From Verrucomicrobiales bacterium (GTDB lineage Bacteria; Verrucomicrobiota; Verrucomicrobiia; Limisphaerales; J093): 64,000 nt of DNA. The position numbers and the translations under genes are program-made. The stretch covers positions 1-64,000 of the forward strand of contig JACKPV010000043.1 of the NCBI GenBank assembly GCA_024233305.1, read 5' to 3'. Position 1 is the stretch's first letter; every line of letters starts with the position of its first letter. Below the pieces are notes generated by a model, which did no database searches, was not told the origin of the DNA, and worked only from the letters and a program-made list of their open reading frames with translations. This document shows positions 7,757 to 17,200 of the stretch, one piece after another.

Positions 7757-9357
7757 GCGATTCCGCCCCAGCCGGGGCGGGCGGCGCCGTCGACCCGCCC
7801 ACGTCACGGCCCAGCCTGGCGAAGATCCGGCACGAATTGCGCACGCCGGTGAATCACATCATCGGTTACAGCGAGATTCTGCGCGAGGAGGCCGAGGGAC
7901 TCGCGCCGGCGTCCTTCCTGCAGGATCTCGAACGCATCGATGCCGGCGGGCACCGCCTCCTCGCGCTCATCGGCACGCACCTGGGCGAAGACGCGCCGGC
8001 CCCGGCCCGGGCCAACTGGCGCGAACTCCACCACGAACTCCGCACGCCCGTTCATCAGGTGATCGGCTACAGTGAACTGCTCGCCGAGCGTTGCGATGAA
8101 CTCGGGCTCCTGCGTTTCAAGCCCGATCTCGAACGCATCCGGGCCGCCGCCGCCGAATGGCTCCGGCTCATGGAGACCCGCCTTGGCGAACCGGTCCCGG
8201 AAACGCCGCCGGCAACCGCCTCGCGCCATCCGGGGGACACCGAGTTTGCCGAAACGCGGTTCCTGCGGCGGACCGATGAAACCGGGTCTTCCGACGAACC
8301 CGCCGCCCGCGTGCTGGTGACCGACGACGATGCGGCGAACCGCGACCTGCTCTGCCGGCGATTGCGCCGTCTCGGCTACGAACCCGTCCCGTGCGAGGAC
8401 GGCGCCCGACTGCTCGAAGCCCTGCGGCAGGAACCCGCGGATGTGGTGCTGCTGGACATGTTGATGCCGGGCTTGAACGGCGAGGAAGTGTTGTGCCGGC
8501 TCAAGGCGGACGAAAACCTGCGGGACATTCCGGTCGTGGTCGTGTCCGCGCTGGACGAGACCGAGGGCATCGCGCGGTGCATCGCCCTGGGCGCCGAGGA
8601 TTATCTGACCAAACCGGTCGAGCCGGCCTTGCTGCGCGCGCGCTTGAGTGTGGCGCTCGAGAAGAAACGGCTGCGCGATGCGGAGCAGGGTTATCTTCGC
8701 CAGATCGAACAGGAACGCGCCCGTTCGGACCGGCTCCTGCTCAACGTCCTTCCGCGTCCGGCCGCCGAGCGGCTCAAGCACGGCGAGACGATGATCGTCG
8801 ACCGCTTCCCCGAAGTGACCGTGCTGTTCGGCGACCTGGTCGGCTTCACCACCTTTGCCTCACAACACGCGCCCGAACGGGTGGTCGAACTGTTGAACGA
8901 GGTCTTCTCGACCTTCGATGACCTCGCGGCGCGGTTCGGACTCGAGAAGATCAAGACCATCGGCGACGCCTACATGGGCGTGGCCGGGCTGCCCGAATCG
9001 TGCCCCGATCACGCGGTGGCCGCGGCGCGGATGGCGCTGGGGATGCTCCGGACGCTGGACGCGTTCAACGCCTGTCACCGCACCGCCATGCAGATGCGGA
9101 TCGGGTTAAACACCGGCTCGGTGATCGCGGGCATCATCGGGCGGCACAAGTTCAGCTACGATCTCTGGGGGGACACGGTGAACATCGCCAGCCGCATGGA
9201 ATCGCAGGGCGAACCGGGGGTAATCCAGTTGACCGAGTCGACGGCGGCCCTGCTCCAGGGACGCTTCGAGCTGCGGCCACGCGGCCCGGTGTTGATCAAG
9301 GGACGGGGGAGGATGGCGACGTTCCTGCTGGGACAGGAGCTAGGAGCTAGGAGCTAG
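7753..9357 (+). CDS. Class III adenylate cyclase with receiver domain and two HisKA-like segments
   Basis: A 534-residue soluble protein. Two segments resemble the phospho-acceptor helix of histidine kinases: His27 in RHELRTPVNHIIGYSE and His94 in HHELRTPVHQVIGYSE. No ATPase domain follows either. A receiver comes next (VTDDDAANRD, Asp235 in LLDMLMPGLNG, TKPVEP), then a coiled-coil linker and a class III cyclase domain. The metal aspartates are Asp361 (FGDLVGFT) and Asp405 (IGDAYMG). Lys401 and the Asp in YDLWGDT are the residues that normally specify adenine, and VNIASRME supplies the catalytic Asn and Arg. It should make cAMP under receiver control. ATGA coupling to the single receiver gene implies translation from one mRNA. 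The doubled, kinase-less HisKA part is unusual. Confidence 0.9.
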   Translation: MSDSAPAGAGGAVDPPTSRPSLAKIRHELRTPVNHIIGYSEILREEAEGLAPASFLQDLERIDAGGHRLLALIGTHLGEDAPAPARANWRELHHELRTPVHQVIGYSELLAERCDELGLLRFKPDLERIRAAAAEWLRLMETRLGEPVPETPPATASRHPGDTEFAETRFLRRTDETGSSDEPAARVLVTDDDAANRDLLCRRLRRLGYEPVPCEDGARLLEALRQEPADVVLLDMLMPGLNGEEVLCRLKADENLRDIPVVVVSALDETEGIARCIALGAEDYLTKPVEPALLRARLSVALEKKRLRDAEQGYLRQIEQERARSDRLLLNVLPRPAAERLKHGETMIVDRFPEVTVLFGDLVGFTTFASQHAPERVVELLNEVFSTFDDLAARFGLEKIKTIGDAYMGVAGLPESCPDHAVAAARMALGMLRTLDAFNACHRTAMQMRIGLNTGSVIAGIIGRHKFSYDLWGDTVNIASRMESQGEPGVIQLTESTAALLQGRFELRPRGPVLIKGRGRMATFLLGQELGARS

Positions 9358-9388
9358 GGGTTGGGAGTTGGGAGTTGGGAGTTGGGAG
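9335..9388. repeat. Two adjoining arrays of tandem heptamers
   Basis: Three copies of AGGAGCT (9335-9355) are followed, after AGGGG, by four copies of TTGGGAG (9361-9388). The first array overlaps the cyclase stop codon, so the last residues of that protein are repeat-encoded. Heptamer arrays of this sort are slippage-prone and occur in several bacterial genomes. No function is known. Confidence 0.85.
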
Positions 9389-9512
9389 GGCGGAGTTTTC
9401 GTGGATTCCGTCTAAGGGAACGGGGCGGGCGGTGTCTTGAGTGGAGAAAGCCAAATCGCCGGCCCTCGAGGCAGGCAGGGCAAGCAGAGGGGCGGGCCGG
9501 TTGCCCGTCCGA

Positions 9513-10076
9513 ATGACGCAAAAGGCCGTGGCGGAAGCCGAAGGCGCCATCCCAGCGTCAGCTCCGGCTGACACGATCGAAGGGCTGTTCGCAGCCCTGG
9601 AGGGTCCGTTGTTGGGTTACGCGCGGCGCCTGATGGGAGAGTTGAGTCTGGCCGAGGACATGGTTCAGGAAGCGTTTCTGCGCCTGCACGCCCACTTCGC
9701 GGAGGTCCGCGAGCCGAAGCGGTGGCTGTTCCGAACCGTGCATAATCTGGCCCTCAATCAGCACCGGCGCGCGGCCAAAGTGGTCCCGCTGCCCGATCCG
9801 GCCGGACCCGGACCGGAGGTCGAACTCGCGACCGAACCCGGGCCGGGCCCGGACGAGGCCCTGGCGCACGCGGAACAGCTCGACCGCCTGCAGCACTGCC
9901 TCGAGGGCCTGGACGAACGCAGCCGGAACCTCATCCGGCTGAAGTTCCACGAAGGCCTGTCCTACCAGCAGATCAGCGACCGCACCGGTCTCAAGACCGG
10001 GCATGTCGGGTATCTGTTGCACCATGCGATCAAGGGACTGGCCACGGCGATGGCACGAAACGAGGTGCTGACATGA
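9513..10076 (+). CDS. ECF-type RNA polymerase sigma factor
   Basis: A 187-residue sigma-70 family protein. Region 2 is visible as LAEDMVQEAFLRLHAH...PKRWLFRTVHNLALNQHRR and region 4 as LDERSRNLIRLKFHEGLSYQQISDRTGLKTGHVGYLLHHAI. This two-domain form is the extracytoplasmic-function class, which redirects RNA polymerase when released from an anti-sigma factor. The ATG at 9513 was chosen; an in-frame GTG at 9441 would add 24 basic, poorly conserved residues. Its stop overlaps the next start as ATGA, and the next protein begins with an anti-sigma-like segment, so the two are probably a regulatory pair. Tandem heptamers lie just upstream of the gene. Confidence 0.9.
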   Translation: MTQKAVAEAEGAIPASAPADTIEGLFAALEGPLLGYARRLMGELSLAEDMVQEAFLRLHAHFAEVREPKRWLFRTVHNLALNQHRRAAKVVPLPDPAGPGPEVELATEPGPGPDEALAHAEQLDRLQHCLEGLDERSRNLIRLKFHEGLSYQQISDRTGLKTGHVGYLLHHAIKGLATAMARNEVLT

Positions 10077-13000
10077 AGCGGCCCATGCCTGATTCCCCGG
10101 ACGAAGCCCGCGAGGCGCGCTTGACCGCCCTGCTGCTGGGGGAACTCCCCCCCGACGAGGCGTCCGCGTTGCGCGCCGAGATCGAAGCCGATCCCGCGCT
10201 GCGGAAACTCCACGCTGAACTCGCGCAGACCGTGAGTCTGCTGCGCGAGGCAGTCGGGTTGAACTCCGCCCCCCAACGACTACCCGCAGCCGCCCGCGCG
10301 GACTTACTGGCCCGCCTTCAAGCAACTCCCGCCCCGGCGAAGAAACCGCCGAAGATCGTGCCCGTGTTTGCCTGGCGCTGGCTGGCGCCCGTGGCGGTGG
10401 CCGCTTCGTTGACGCTTCTGCTGGGAGCCCAATGGGCCTTCATGCGCATCGGCTCGATGGGGGCCGCCCGTCCGCTGGGGACCCAGTATGCCGCAGCGCG
10501 CGAAGAGGCGCGATTGGCGGAGGAGGTCGTACGGGCGGAATCCGGGCGTGAGGAAAGCCTGCGGCGACGCGGACTCACCGTGGCGCCATCCGGCGGCGTG
10601 GCCCGGGGGGCTGAGGCGGCGGGCGCGCAACGGCTCGCGGAAGCGGCAAAAACCCCGCCGGACGACGCCTTCGGGGCTGAGGTGGAAGGATGGGACCACC
10701 GACAGGAAGTGGAGTTCTTTGCGCTGGACGGCTCCGGACAGAAAGCCGCGCAGAATGCCCCGCAACCCGTCGACTCGGAGGCAGGCGGGGCGCCCGCGTC
10801 GCGGGTCCGGTTCTATTACCGAAACCAGGCCGGGAGCGAACGGACCGCGCAGACGCTGGACGAGAGCCGGCGGGGGGATGCCGTGGCGCCCGCGCAACGA
10901 CTGACAACGGAACTCGCGGGTGAACCCGCCCCGGGTGCGGCCTCCCGGACGCACGCCTATTTCGACGACTTGCACAGCGGGATGGCCACGGCGGGAGATT
11001 CCGGAGCCGCCAACGAGTTGACGGATGCCAAGGTTCTGGTTCAGGAGGGTCGGTTGCTCTTCGAGAACGGCCGTTACGTCGAAGCCCAAACCGGACCCGG
11101 CACCGTGCCGGCCAGGGACTCGGGCAATGAGGCAGCCAATTACTACGGTCGCTTGATGGAGGAAGGGAAGATGGTCGCCGACGCCCGCCAGACCGGGTTG
11201 CTTGCCCGGAACAAGATCGCCGAGATTGACAATGCCTGGATGGAGCCGGCGCAAGCGGAGCGACTCGATACCCGCTATGCCTTCGGCGGCGGGAAGGCGT
11301 CCGCGCCGGAGCCCAACTTCGGACGGAGCCTGGCCCGGAAGGATGCGGGTCTGGATGTCGCGGGTCCGGTCTCCGGCATCCAGGCCTCCACCGGTAGCCC
11401 GCCCGTGCTGATGACGAACTCCGCGGCTGGGGCTTACGGCGCGTTCGCTGGCGCGGGCGGCGGTTTTGGCGGCGGGGGCATGGGCGGGTTCGGCGATGCT
11501 CTTGGGATCGCGGGAGGAACGGCCGCCGGTTTTCCCTTCCAACCCGCCGATACGGACGAAGGAGCCATCGCCTCGAAAACGCCGCCGGAAACGGCACGCC
11601 CGGCAAGTGCGAACGGCGCCGTGAGCCGCGGGTTTGCGTCGTTCGGATTGCCGACCGTTACGCCGGCGGAACCGGCCGCCCAGGCCTGGCATTTCCAGGC
11701 TCCAACCACGCCGGCGGCGCCATCGGCAGGAACGCAGATCGCCGCCGGCCGCCGGACATCGGGCCGGGCCGGGGGCGCCACTCTGGAAAGCCTCGACCTC
11801 AACTACGATACGGATGGGGTCACCGACTTCGTCGCTCCGCCGACCGAAGGCGTCAGCGACCTGGAGTTGCTCGCCTCGACCAAGGAGAAGCGGCTCGCGG
11901 ATATCGCGACGCTATCTGCCGAATCCGAGCCGGCGCCCGCGGCCACGCCGCCCCCTGCAGACAACGCCGAGGGACTGGATCTCCGGATGATGAGGCGGTA
12001 CGGCTTGATGCCCCGCCCCGCCCTGACCCGCGCCGAGCCTGAGTCCGCCGCTCGCGGGCGTTCCGCGGGCACAGCCGCCGGCCGCGACATGTCGACCGTC
12101 GTTGCGGGACAGGCGACTACGGCTTTCGCAACACTGGACGCACCGGAATCCGCGGCCGCTCCCCGGCCCACCCCCTTCCTGGCTGGTGAGCCCGCGCTTG
12201 CGCTGCGCCGTCAGTCTGCCGCGCCATCCGAGCTGGCCGAGGAACGCTACGCCGGACTCGGCGAGGCCCGGGATCGCAAGGACCGATTGAACGAGGACTT
12301 CTTCGCTCGCGTGGAGGAGGCTCCCGTGCTCGGGGACGCGCCCATGTTGGGGGCGCTCTTCGCGCAGGTCCCGGCGACCCCCGCGCCAGCCATCGGGCCG
12401 GAACCCAGCGCGGAAAGGCCGGCGCTCGCCGAGGCAGAGCTGGCGCCGCTGCCCCTCGATCTGCCCGTTCCGGCCTTCATGGGCACGCCCGTCGATTTCG
12501 CCGGCCTCTCCCCGCAGCCGGACACCGCTGGCGAGGTCGAGTCCCGCGAACGGGTAAGCCGCCTCGCGCGCAAAGGCACGACGGTGGTCGGGGACGATCT
12601 GGCGGCAGTGCGCCTGCGAAGTGCCCCGGTCGATGGTTGGGCTCGCCAGGAGTCCGAAGTGACGGAGGAACTGAAGCAAGTCCTGGAACGGTCCAAGTCG
12701 GAAACGGCGGTTTGGGCGAAGGGGCTGCCACAGGGGACCATGGAGGTCGAGCGGCTGGCCGAAGCGCCGCCGCCCGTGGCCGGCAAACCGCTGGACAAGC
12801 TGGCCCTCGCGGACCGGGCCCCGGCGCGCCCTGTGCCCCCGCCAGCCGAGCCCTTGCCCGAAACGCAGGCCGCGGAGACTCCCTTCTCGACCTTCTCGCT
12901 GAACGTGGCGGATGTGTCTTTCAAGCTGGCCGCCGCAGCGCTGGACCAGGGGCAGTTGCCCGATCCCGCCGGCGTGCGCAGCGAGGAATTCGTCAACGCC

Positions 13001-14185
13001 TTCGACTACCGGGATCCCGAACCGCTGCCAGGCCAACCGGTGGCCTTCACGTGGGAACGGGCCCGCTATCCCTTCGCCCATAACCGCGAGGTCATGCGTT
13101 TCGCCTTGAAGACCGCCGCCGCCGGACGCGATGGGGGACGCCCGCTCAACCTCGTCCTGTTGCTTGACAGCTCGGGATCCATGGAACGCGCCGACCGCGT
13201 CCGCATCCTGCGGAACGCCCTGGATGTTCTGGGCGCCGAATTGAAACCGGAGGACCTGCTCAGCATCGTGACGTTCTCGAGCACGGCCACTTTGCGCGCC
13301 AGCGCCGCCACCGGCGTGGAAGCCCGCGAAGCCCTGCAGCGCGCCACGGAGGTTCCGCCCGAAGGCGGCACCAATCTCGAGGACGCCATGCAGGTGGCCT
13401 ACCAGGCCGCCCGCCAGAACTACCTTCCCAACGGCATCAACCGCGTCGTGGTGCTCACCGACGGCGCCGCCAACCTCGGCAACGTGGTTGCCGAGCCGCT
13501 TAAACACCTGGTCGAAACGAACCGCAAACAGGGGATCGCCTTCGACGCGTTCGGCGTGGGTTGGGAGGGTTACAACGATGACCTGCTCGAAGTGCTCACG
13601 CGCAACGGCGACGGTCGCTATGGCTTCATGAACACGCCCGAGGAAGCCGCGGACAACTTCGCTCAACAGCTCGCCGGCGCCCTGCAAGTGGCCGCCTCGG
13701 ACGTCAAGGTGCAGATCGAGTTCAATCCCGCCCGCGTGAACGCCTACCGCCAGATCGGTTACCAGAAGCACCAGCTCACCAAGGAGCAGTTCCGCGACAA
13801 CACCGTCGATGCCGCCGAGATCGGCGCGGCCGAGGCCGGCAACGCCCTGTACGTCACCGAACTCAAACCGTACGGCCAGGGCCCCATCGGCCAGCTGCGC
13901 GTGCGGTTCCGCGTACCCGCCACGGGCGAGTATCAGGAGAAGGAGTGGCGCCTGGATTACGCCGGCCCGGCGCCCGAACTCGAGCAGGCCAGTCCCGCTT
14001 TGCGCCTGGCCACGACCGCCGCCGGCTTCGCCGAGTGGCTCGCGCGAAGCCCGTATGCCGCCGGCATCCAGCCCGGCTCGTTGATGAGCCTGCTGGGCAA
14101 TGTCCCCGAAGTCTACGGCCTCGACCCCCGCCCGCGGCAGTTCCAGCAAATGCTCCAGCAAGCCCGCAGCATCGCCGGCCTGTAA
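10073..14185 (+). CDS. Fused anti-sigma-like / von Willebrand factor A (YfbK-type) membrane protein
   Basis: A 1370-residue protein. Residues 1-95 are acidic and helical (LTALLLGELPPDEASALRAE), typical of the cytoplasmic part of ECF anti-sigma factors, although no zinc-binding motif was seen. One membrane segment follows (about 97-119, WLAPVAVAASLTLLLGA). A long Ala/Pro/Gly-rich and probably disordered region covers about 130-930, including a Gly-rich run near 460. The C-terminus holds the VWA-N region (FSTFSLNVADVSF) and a VWA domain with an intact MIDAS motif at Asp1032 (DSSGSM), later ending with the DUF3520-like part. By inference it anchors the sigma factor inside and binds a metal-dependent ligand outside. 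It shares ATGA with the sigma gene and is followed 43 bases later by the giant protein. Confidence 0.85.
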   Translation: MKRPMPDSPDEAREARLTALLLGELPPDEASALRAEIEADPALRKLHAELAQTVSLLREAVGLNSAPQRLPAAARADLLARLQATPAPAKKPPKIVPVFAWRWLAPVAVAASLTLLLGAQWAFMRIGSMGAARPLGTQYAAAREEARLAEEVVRAESGREESLRRRGLTVAPSGGVARGAEAAGAQRLAEAAKTPPDDAFGAEVEGWDHRQEVEFFALDGSGQKAAQNAPQPVDSEAGGAPASRVRFYYRNQAGSERTAQTLDESRRGDAVAPAQRLTTELAGEPAPGAASRTHAYFDDLHSGMATAGDSGAANELTDAKVLVQEGRLLFENGRYVEAQTGPGTVPARDSGNEAANYYGRLMEEGKMVADARQTGLLARNKIAEIDNAWMEPAQAERLDTRYAFGGGKASAPEPNFGRSLARKDAGLDVAGPVSGIQASTGSPPVLMTNSAAGAYGAFAGAGGGFGGGGMGGFGDALGIAGGTAAGFPFQPADTDEGAIASKTPPETARPASANGAVSRGFASFGLPTVTPAEPAAQAWHFQAPTTPAAPSAGTQIAAGRRTSGRAGGATLESLDLNYDTDGVTDFVAPPTEGVSDLELLASTKEKRLADIATLSAESEPAPAATPPPADNAEGLDLRMMRRYGLMPRPALTRAEPESAARGRSAGTAAGRDMSTVVAGQATTAFATLDAPESAAAPRPTPFLAGEPALALRRQSAAPSELAEERYAGLGEARDRKDRLNEDFFARVEEAPVLGDAPMLGALFAQVPATPAPAIGPEPSAERPALAEAELAPLPLDLPVPAFMGTPVDFAGLSPQPDTAGEVESRERVSRLARKGTTVVGDDLAAVRLRSAPVDGWARQESEVTEELKQVLERSKSETAVWAKGLPQGTMEVERLAEAPPPVAGKPLDKLALADRAPARPVPPPAEPLPETQAAETPFSTFSLNVADVSFKLAAAALDQGQLPDPAGVRSEEFVNAFDYRDPEPLPGQPVAFTWERARYPFAHNREVMRFALKTAAAGRDGGRPLNLVLLLDSSGSMERADRVRILRNALDVLGAELKPEDLLSIVTFSSTATLRASAATGVEAREALQRATEVPPEGGTNLEDAMQVAYQAARQNYLPNGINRVVVLTDGAANLGNVVAEPLKHLVETNRKQGIAFDAFGVGWEGYNDDLLEVLTRNGDGRYGFMNTPEEAADNFAQQLAGALQVAASDVKVQIEFNPARVNAYRQIGYQKHQLTKEQFRDNTVDAAEIGAAEAGNALYVTELKPYGQGPIGQLRVRFRVPATGEYQEKEWRLDYAGPAPELEQASPALRLATTAAGFAEWLARSPYAAGIQPGSLMSLLGNVPEVYGLDPRPRQFQQMLQQARSIAGL

Positions 14186-14228
14186 ACCACCCGCCCGCTT
14201 TCAAGACGACCGCTCATTCATCGAACCC

Positions 14229-17200
14229 ATGCCCGATTTTGCCATGAACGCCACAATCCTGAGCTTGTTCCAACGGCGCCTGCATCCCGCCGCCGGCCGC
14301 TGCCCCGCCCGCATGGAGGTCCGCCGGCTCCCCGAACGACCGGCGTCAACACCGCCCGCCCGCCGGGGTCGGGCCGGGGCCCATCGGATTCCGGTGCATC
14401 GCTGGGCCGAACGCTCGTGGACCGTCGGGCGCTTGACCGCGTTCCTGCTCGCACTCGGTGTGAGCGCCGCGCTGCTGCGGGCGCAAACCCCGGCCGAGGT
14501 CGAACGCCTTTCCGTGAATGGCGAGGCCGGTCCGGAGGGCGCCAGCCTGGTCATCAAGGCGGATCTCAAGGGTCCCGACGCCACGCACCAGAAACTGATT
14601 TACGCCACGCGGCTCGAGCACACGATCAACGTGCAGCGCAATCAACTCGCGCACGCGATGCGGGTCGAGGTGGACGTCATCCAGGGACGGGCCGAGGAGC
14701 TGAGCTTCCCGCTGCTGGGCAAGGGCACGATCCGGGAGGTCAACGCGGCGGGACTGCGCGACTGGAGCGTGCGCCGCGACGCCGCCGGCGCCTGGGCCCT
14801 TGTGCTCCGGCTCGAGGCGACGAAGGAACCGGTGAAGCGCCTCGAAGTGGCGGTGCAAGCCGTGACCGAGTTCCCCGGTGAAACCCTGCCGCGCGGGCTT
14901 GATGCCCTGACGCTTGGGACGTCCGATCCGGCGTTGTTCAGCGGCTATGTTCGGATCGAGGCAGCGGCGGATCTCGACGCGACGGTCGCGGCCAGTTCGG
15001 GGTTGAGTCCGATTGAAATCGAGTTCGCCCCCGGAAACCTCCGCGGCGCCGTCGATCCCGCCGCTGCCGAGCCGCGGGTGTTCCGGTTCTTCGGCGGGGG
15101 CTATACCGTGCAACTGGACGTGCAGGAGGCCGATCCCGAGGCGCGCCAGATCGTGCTGCGGGACTTCCGCCTGGACGGCGAGCTGGGCGAGCAGGGCGCA
15201 GGCTTCGTGCTCGAGACGACGGCGCACGTGAAGAACCCGAAAGGCGGCCGGATCGTGCTCCTTGCCGGAGGCTGCGCGTTGACCGAACTGGGAACGAACC
15301 CGGACTGGCGGCCTGCGTTCCGTGACGGCGCGCTGTGGATCGAGTTCGAAAAAGCGGGGGAGTATCCGTTGCGGCTGAGGTTTGATGCGGCGGTCACCGA
15401 GACCGACGGTTGGAGCGCGGTGGATTTCCGGGTGGCCACCGCCGCGTTGCAGCCCGTGACGTTACGCGGGTTGAAACCGGACACCGAGTTCCGTTTCGAA
15501 GGCGCGGCCCGGCCCGAGCGCGCGGGCGATCAATTCGTGAGTCATTTGCCGCCCGGCGGTCAGGTGCAGCTCGCCTGGAAGGAGGCGCGCCCCGAGGCCG
15601 AAGGGCGGTTGTTCTACGCGACGGAGGGCTTCCAACAGATCACCATCAGTCCCGGATTGCTGCGGCAAACGATGCTGCTCGAATTCAAGGTCATGCAGGG
15701 CGAACTCGAACGCCTGACCCTGCTGGTCGAGGGCGACGGCGAAGTCACGCGCGTGCAAGGAGCGCCCGTGCTGGCATGGAAGGTGGTCGACGGCGGGGCC
15801 ACCGGCGCACGCCGGCTCGAGGTGCAGTTCAACCAAGCGCAAAAGGACCAGTTCGCCCTGCAGATCCAGACCCAGCATTCGCTCGGCGCCTTTCCGCTCG
15901 CGGTCGGCGCCACCCGGATCCACCCGACGGACGCGACGCGGTTTGGCGGCTATGTGCGCATCGTGAACGATGGCGCCGTGCGGCTCGAGGTGGTGCAGTC
16001 CCGCGGGCTCTCGCAGATCTCGCCCGAACAACTGCCCCAAACCCCGGTCACCCAGTCCCTCCTGCCCGCCGGCGCCGGTCAGGCGTTTGCCTTTCGGTTC
16101 TCGGGCGCGGACTTCGACCTCGAGGTGCAGGCCGACAACATCCTGCCTGAACTCAGCGTTTCCGAAGTGCTCGCGTATCACCTGGGCGAAACGGAATTGA
16201 GCATCGACGGTGAACTGGAACTCGACATCCGCGAGGCGCCGATCCGCGAACTCTCGATCCGGGTCCCGAACGGTTTTGCCGTGGCCGGGTTGAACGTCGC
16301 CAATCTCGCCGACTACACCGTGAACCCGGAACCGGGTTCGACGAACACCGCCCTGCTGCGCCTGACCTTTGGCGGTCCGGTGGCCGGGCGGCAGATGTTC
16401 CAGTTCCGCCTCGAGCGCAACGTGTCGTGGGACCAGCCGGATTGGGATCTGCCGGTGGTCGAGGTGTTGAAAACGAAATCCACGCGGGGACACGTCGGCA
16501 TTTCGGCGGACGCCGGTTTCCGGTTGACCCCGGCGAGCACTCGCAACCTCACCGAACTCGCAACGGCGTTCTTCCCGAAGAAGGTGACCAACTTGCAGGC
16601 CGCTTTCCGGCTCAGTGAACCGGCCTGGCAGGCGGCGGTGCGCATCGACCGTTTGCCGCAGTCCATCCAGGCGGATGTGTTCCATCTCTTTTCCGTCGGC
16701 GAAGCCGTGGCCTACGGCAGCAGCGTGATGAACTTCGTGATCTCCGGCGCGCCGGTCTCGACCTTTCGCGTCGATCTGTCGGCCGAGTATTTCAACGTCG
16801 AGTTTACGGGCAAGGACATCCGCAACTGGCAGAAGGTGAACGGCGGTTTCGAGATTCATCTGCACACGCCGGTGGCCGGCGACTACACGTTGCTGGCCAC
16901 CTACGAACGTCCGTTCAAGCCGCAGGGCGAAACCCTCACCTTCACCGGCGCCCGCCCGCTTGATGCGCAAACCGAGCAGGGCTACGCCATCGTGATCAGC
17001 ACGTTCCAGTTCCAGGTCGAGCCGGCGAATGTCTCCTCGGGCCTGCTGGCCGTCGAACCGGCCGAGGTGCCGGCCGCTTACCAGCTGTTCTTCGATGCCC
17101 CGATCCTCGCGGCCTACCGCTACACGGCCCGCCCGTTCAACCTGGCGCTGGCCCTCAAGCCGTTGACCCAGGCCGAAACCCTCCAACAGGTCGTGGATCG

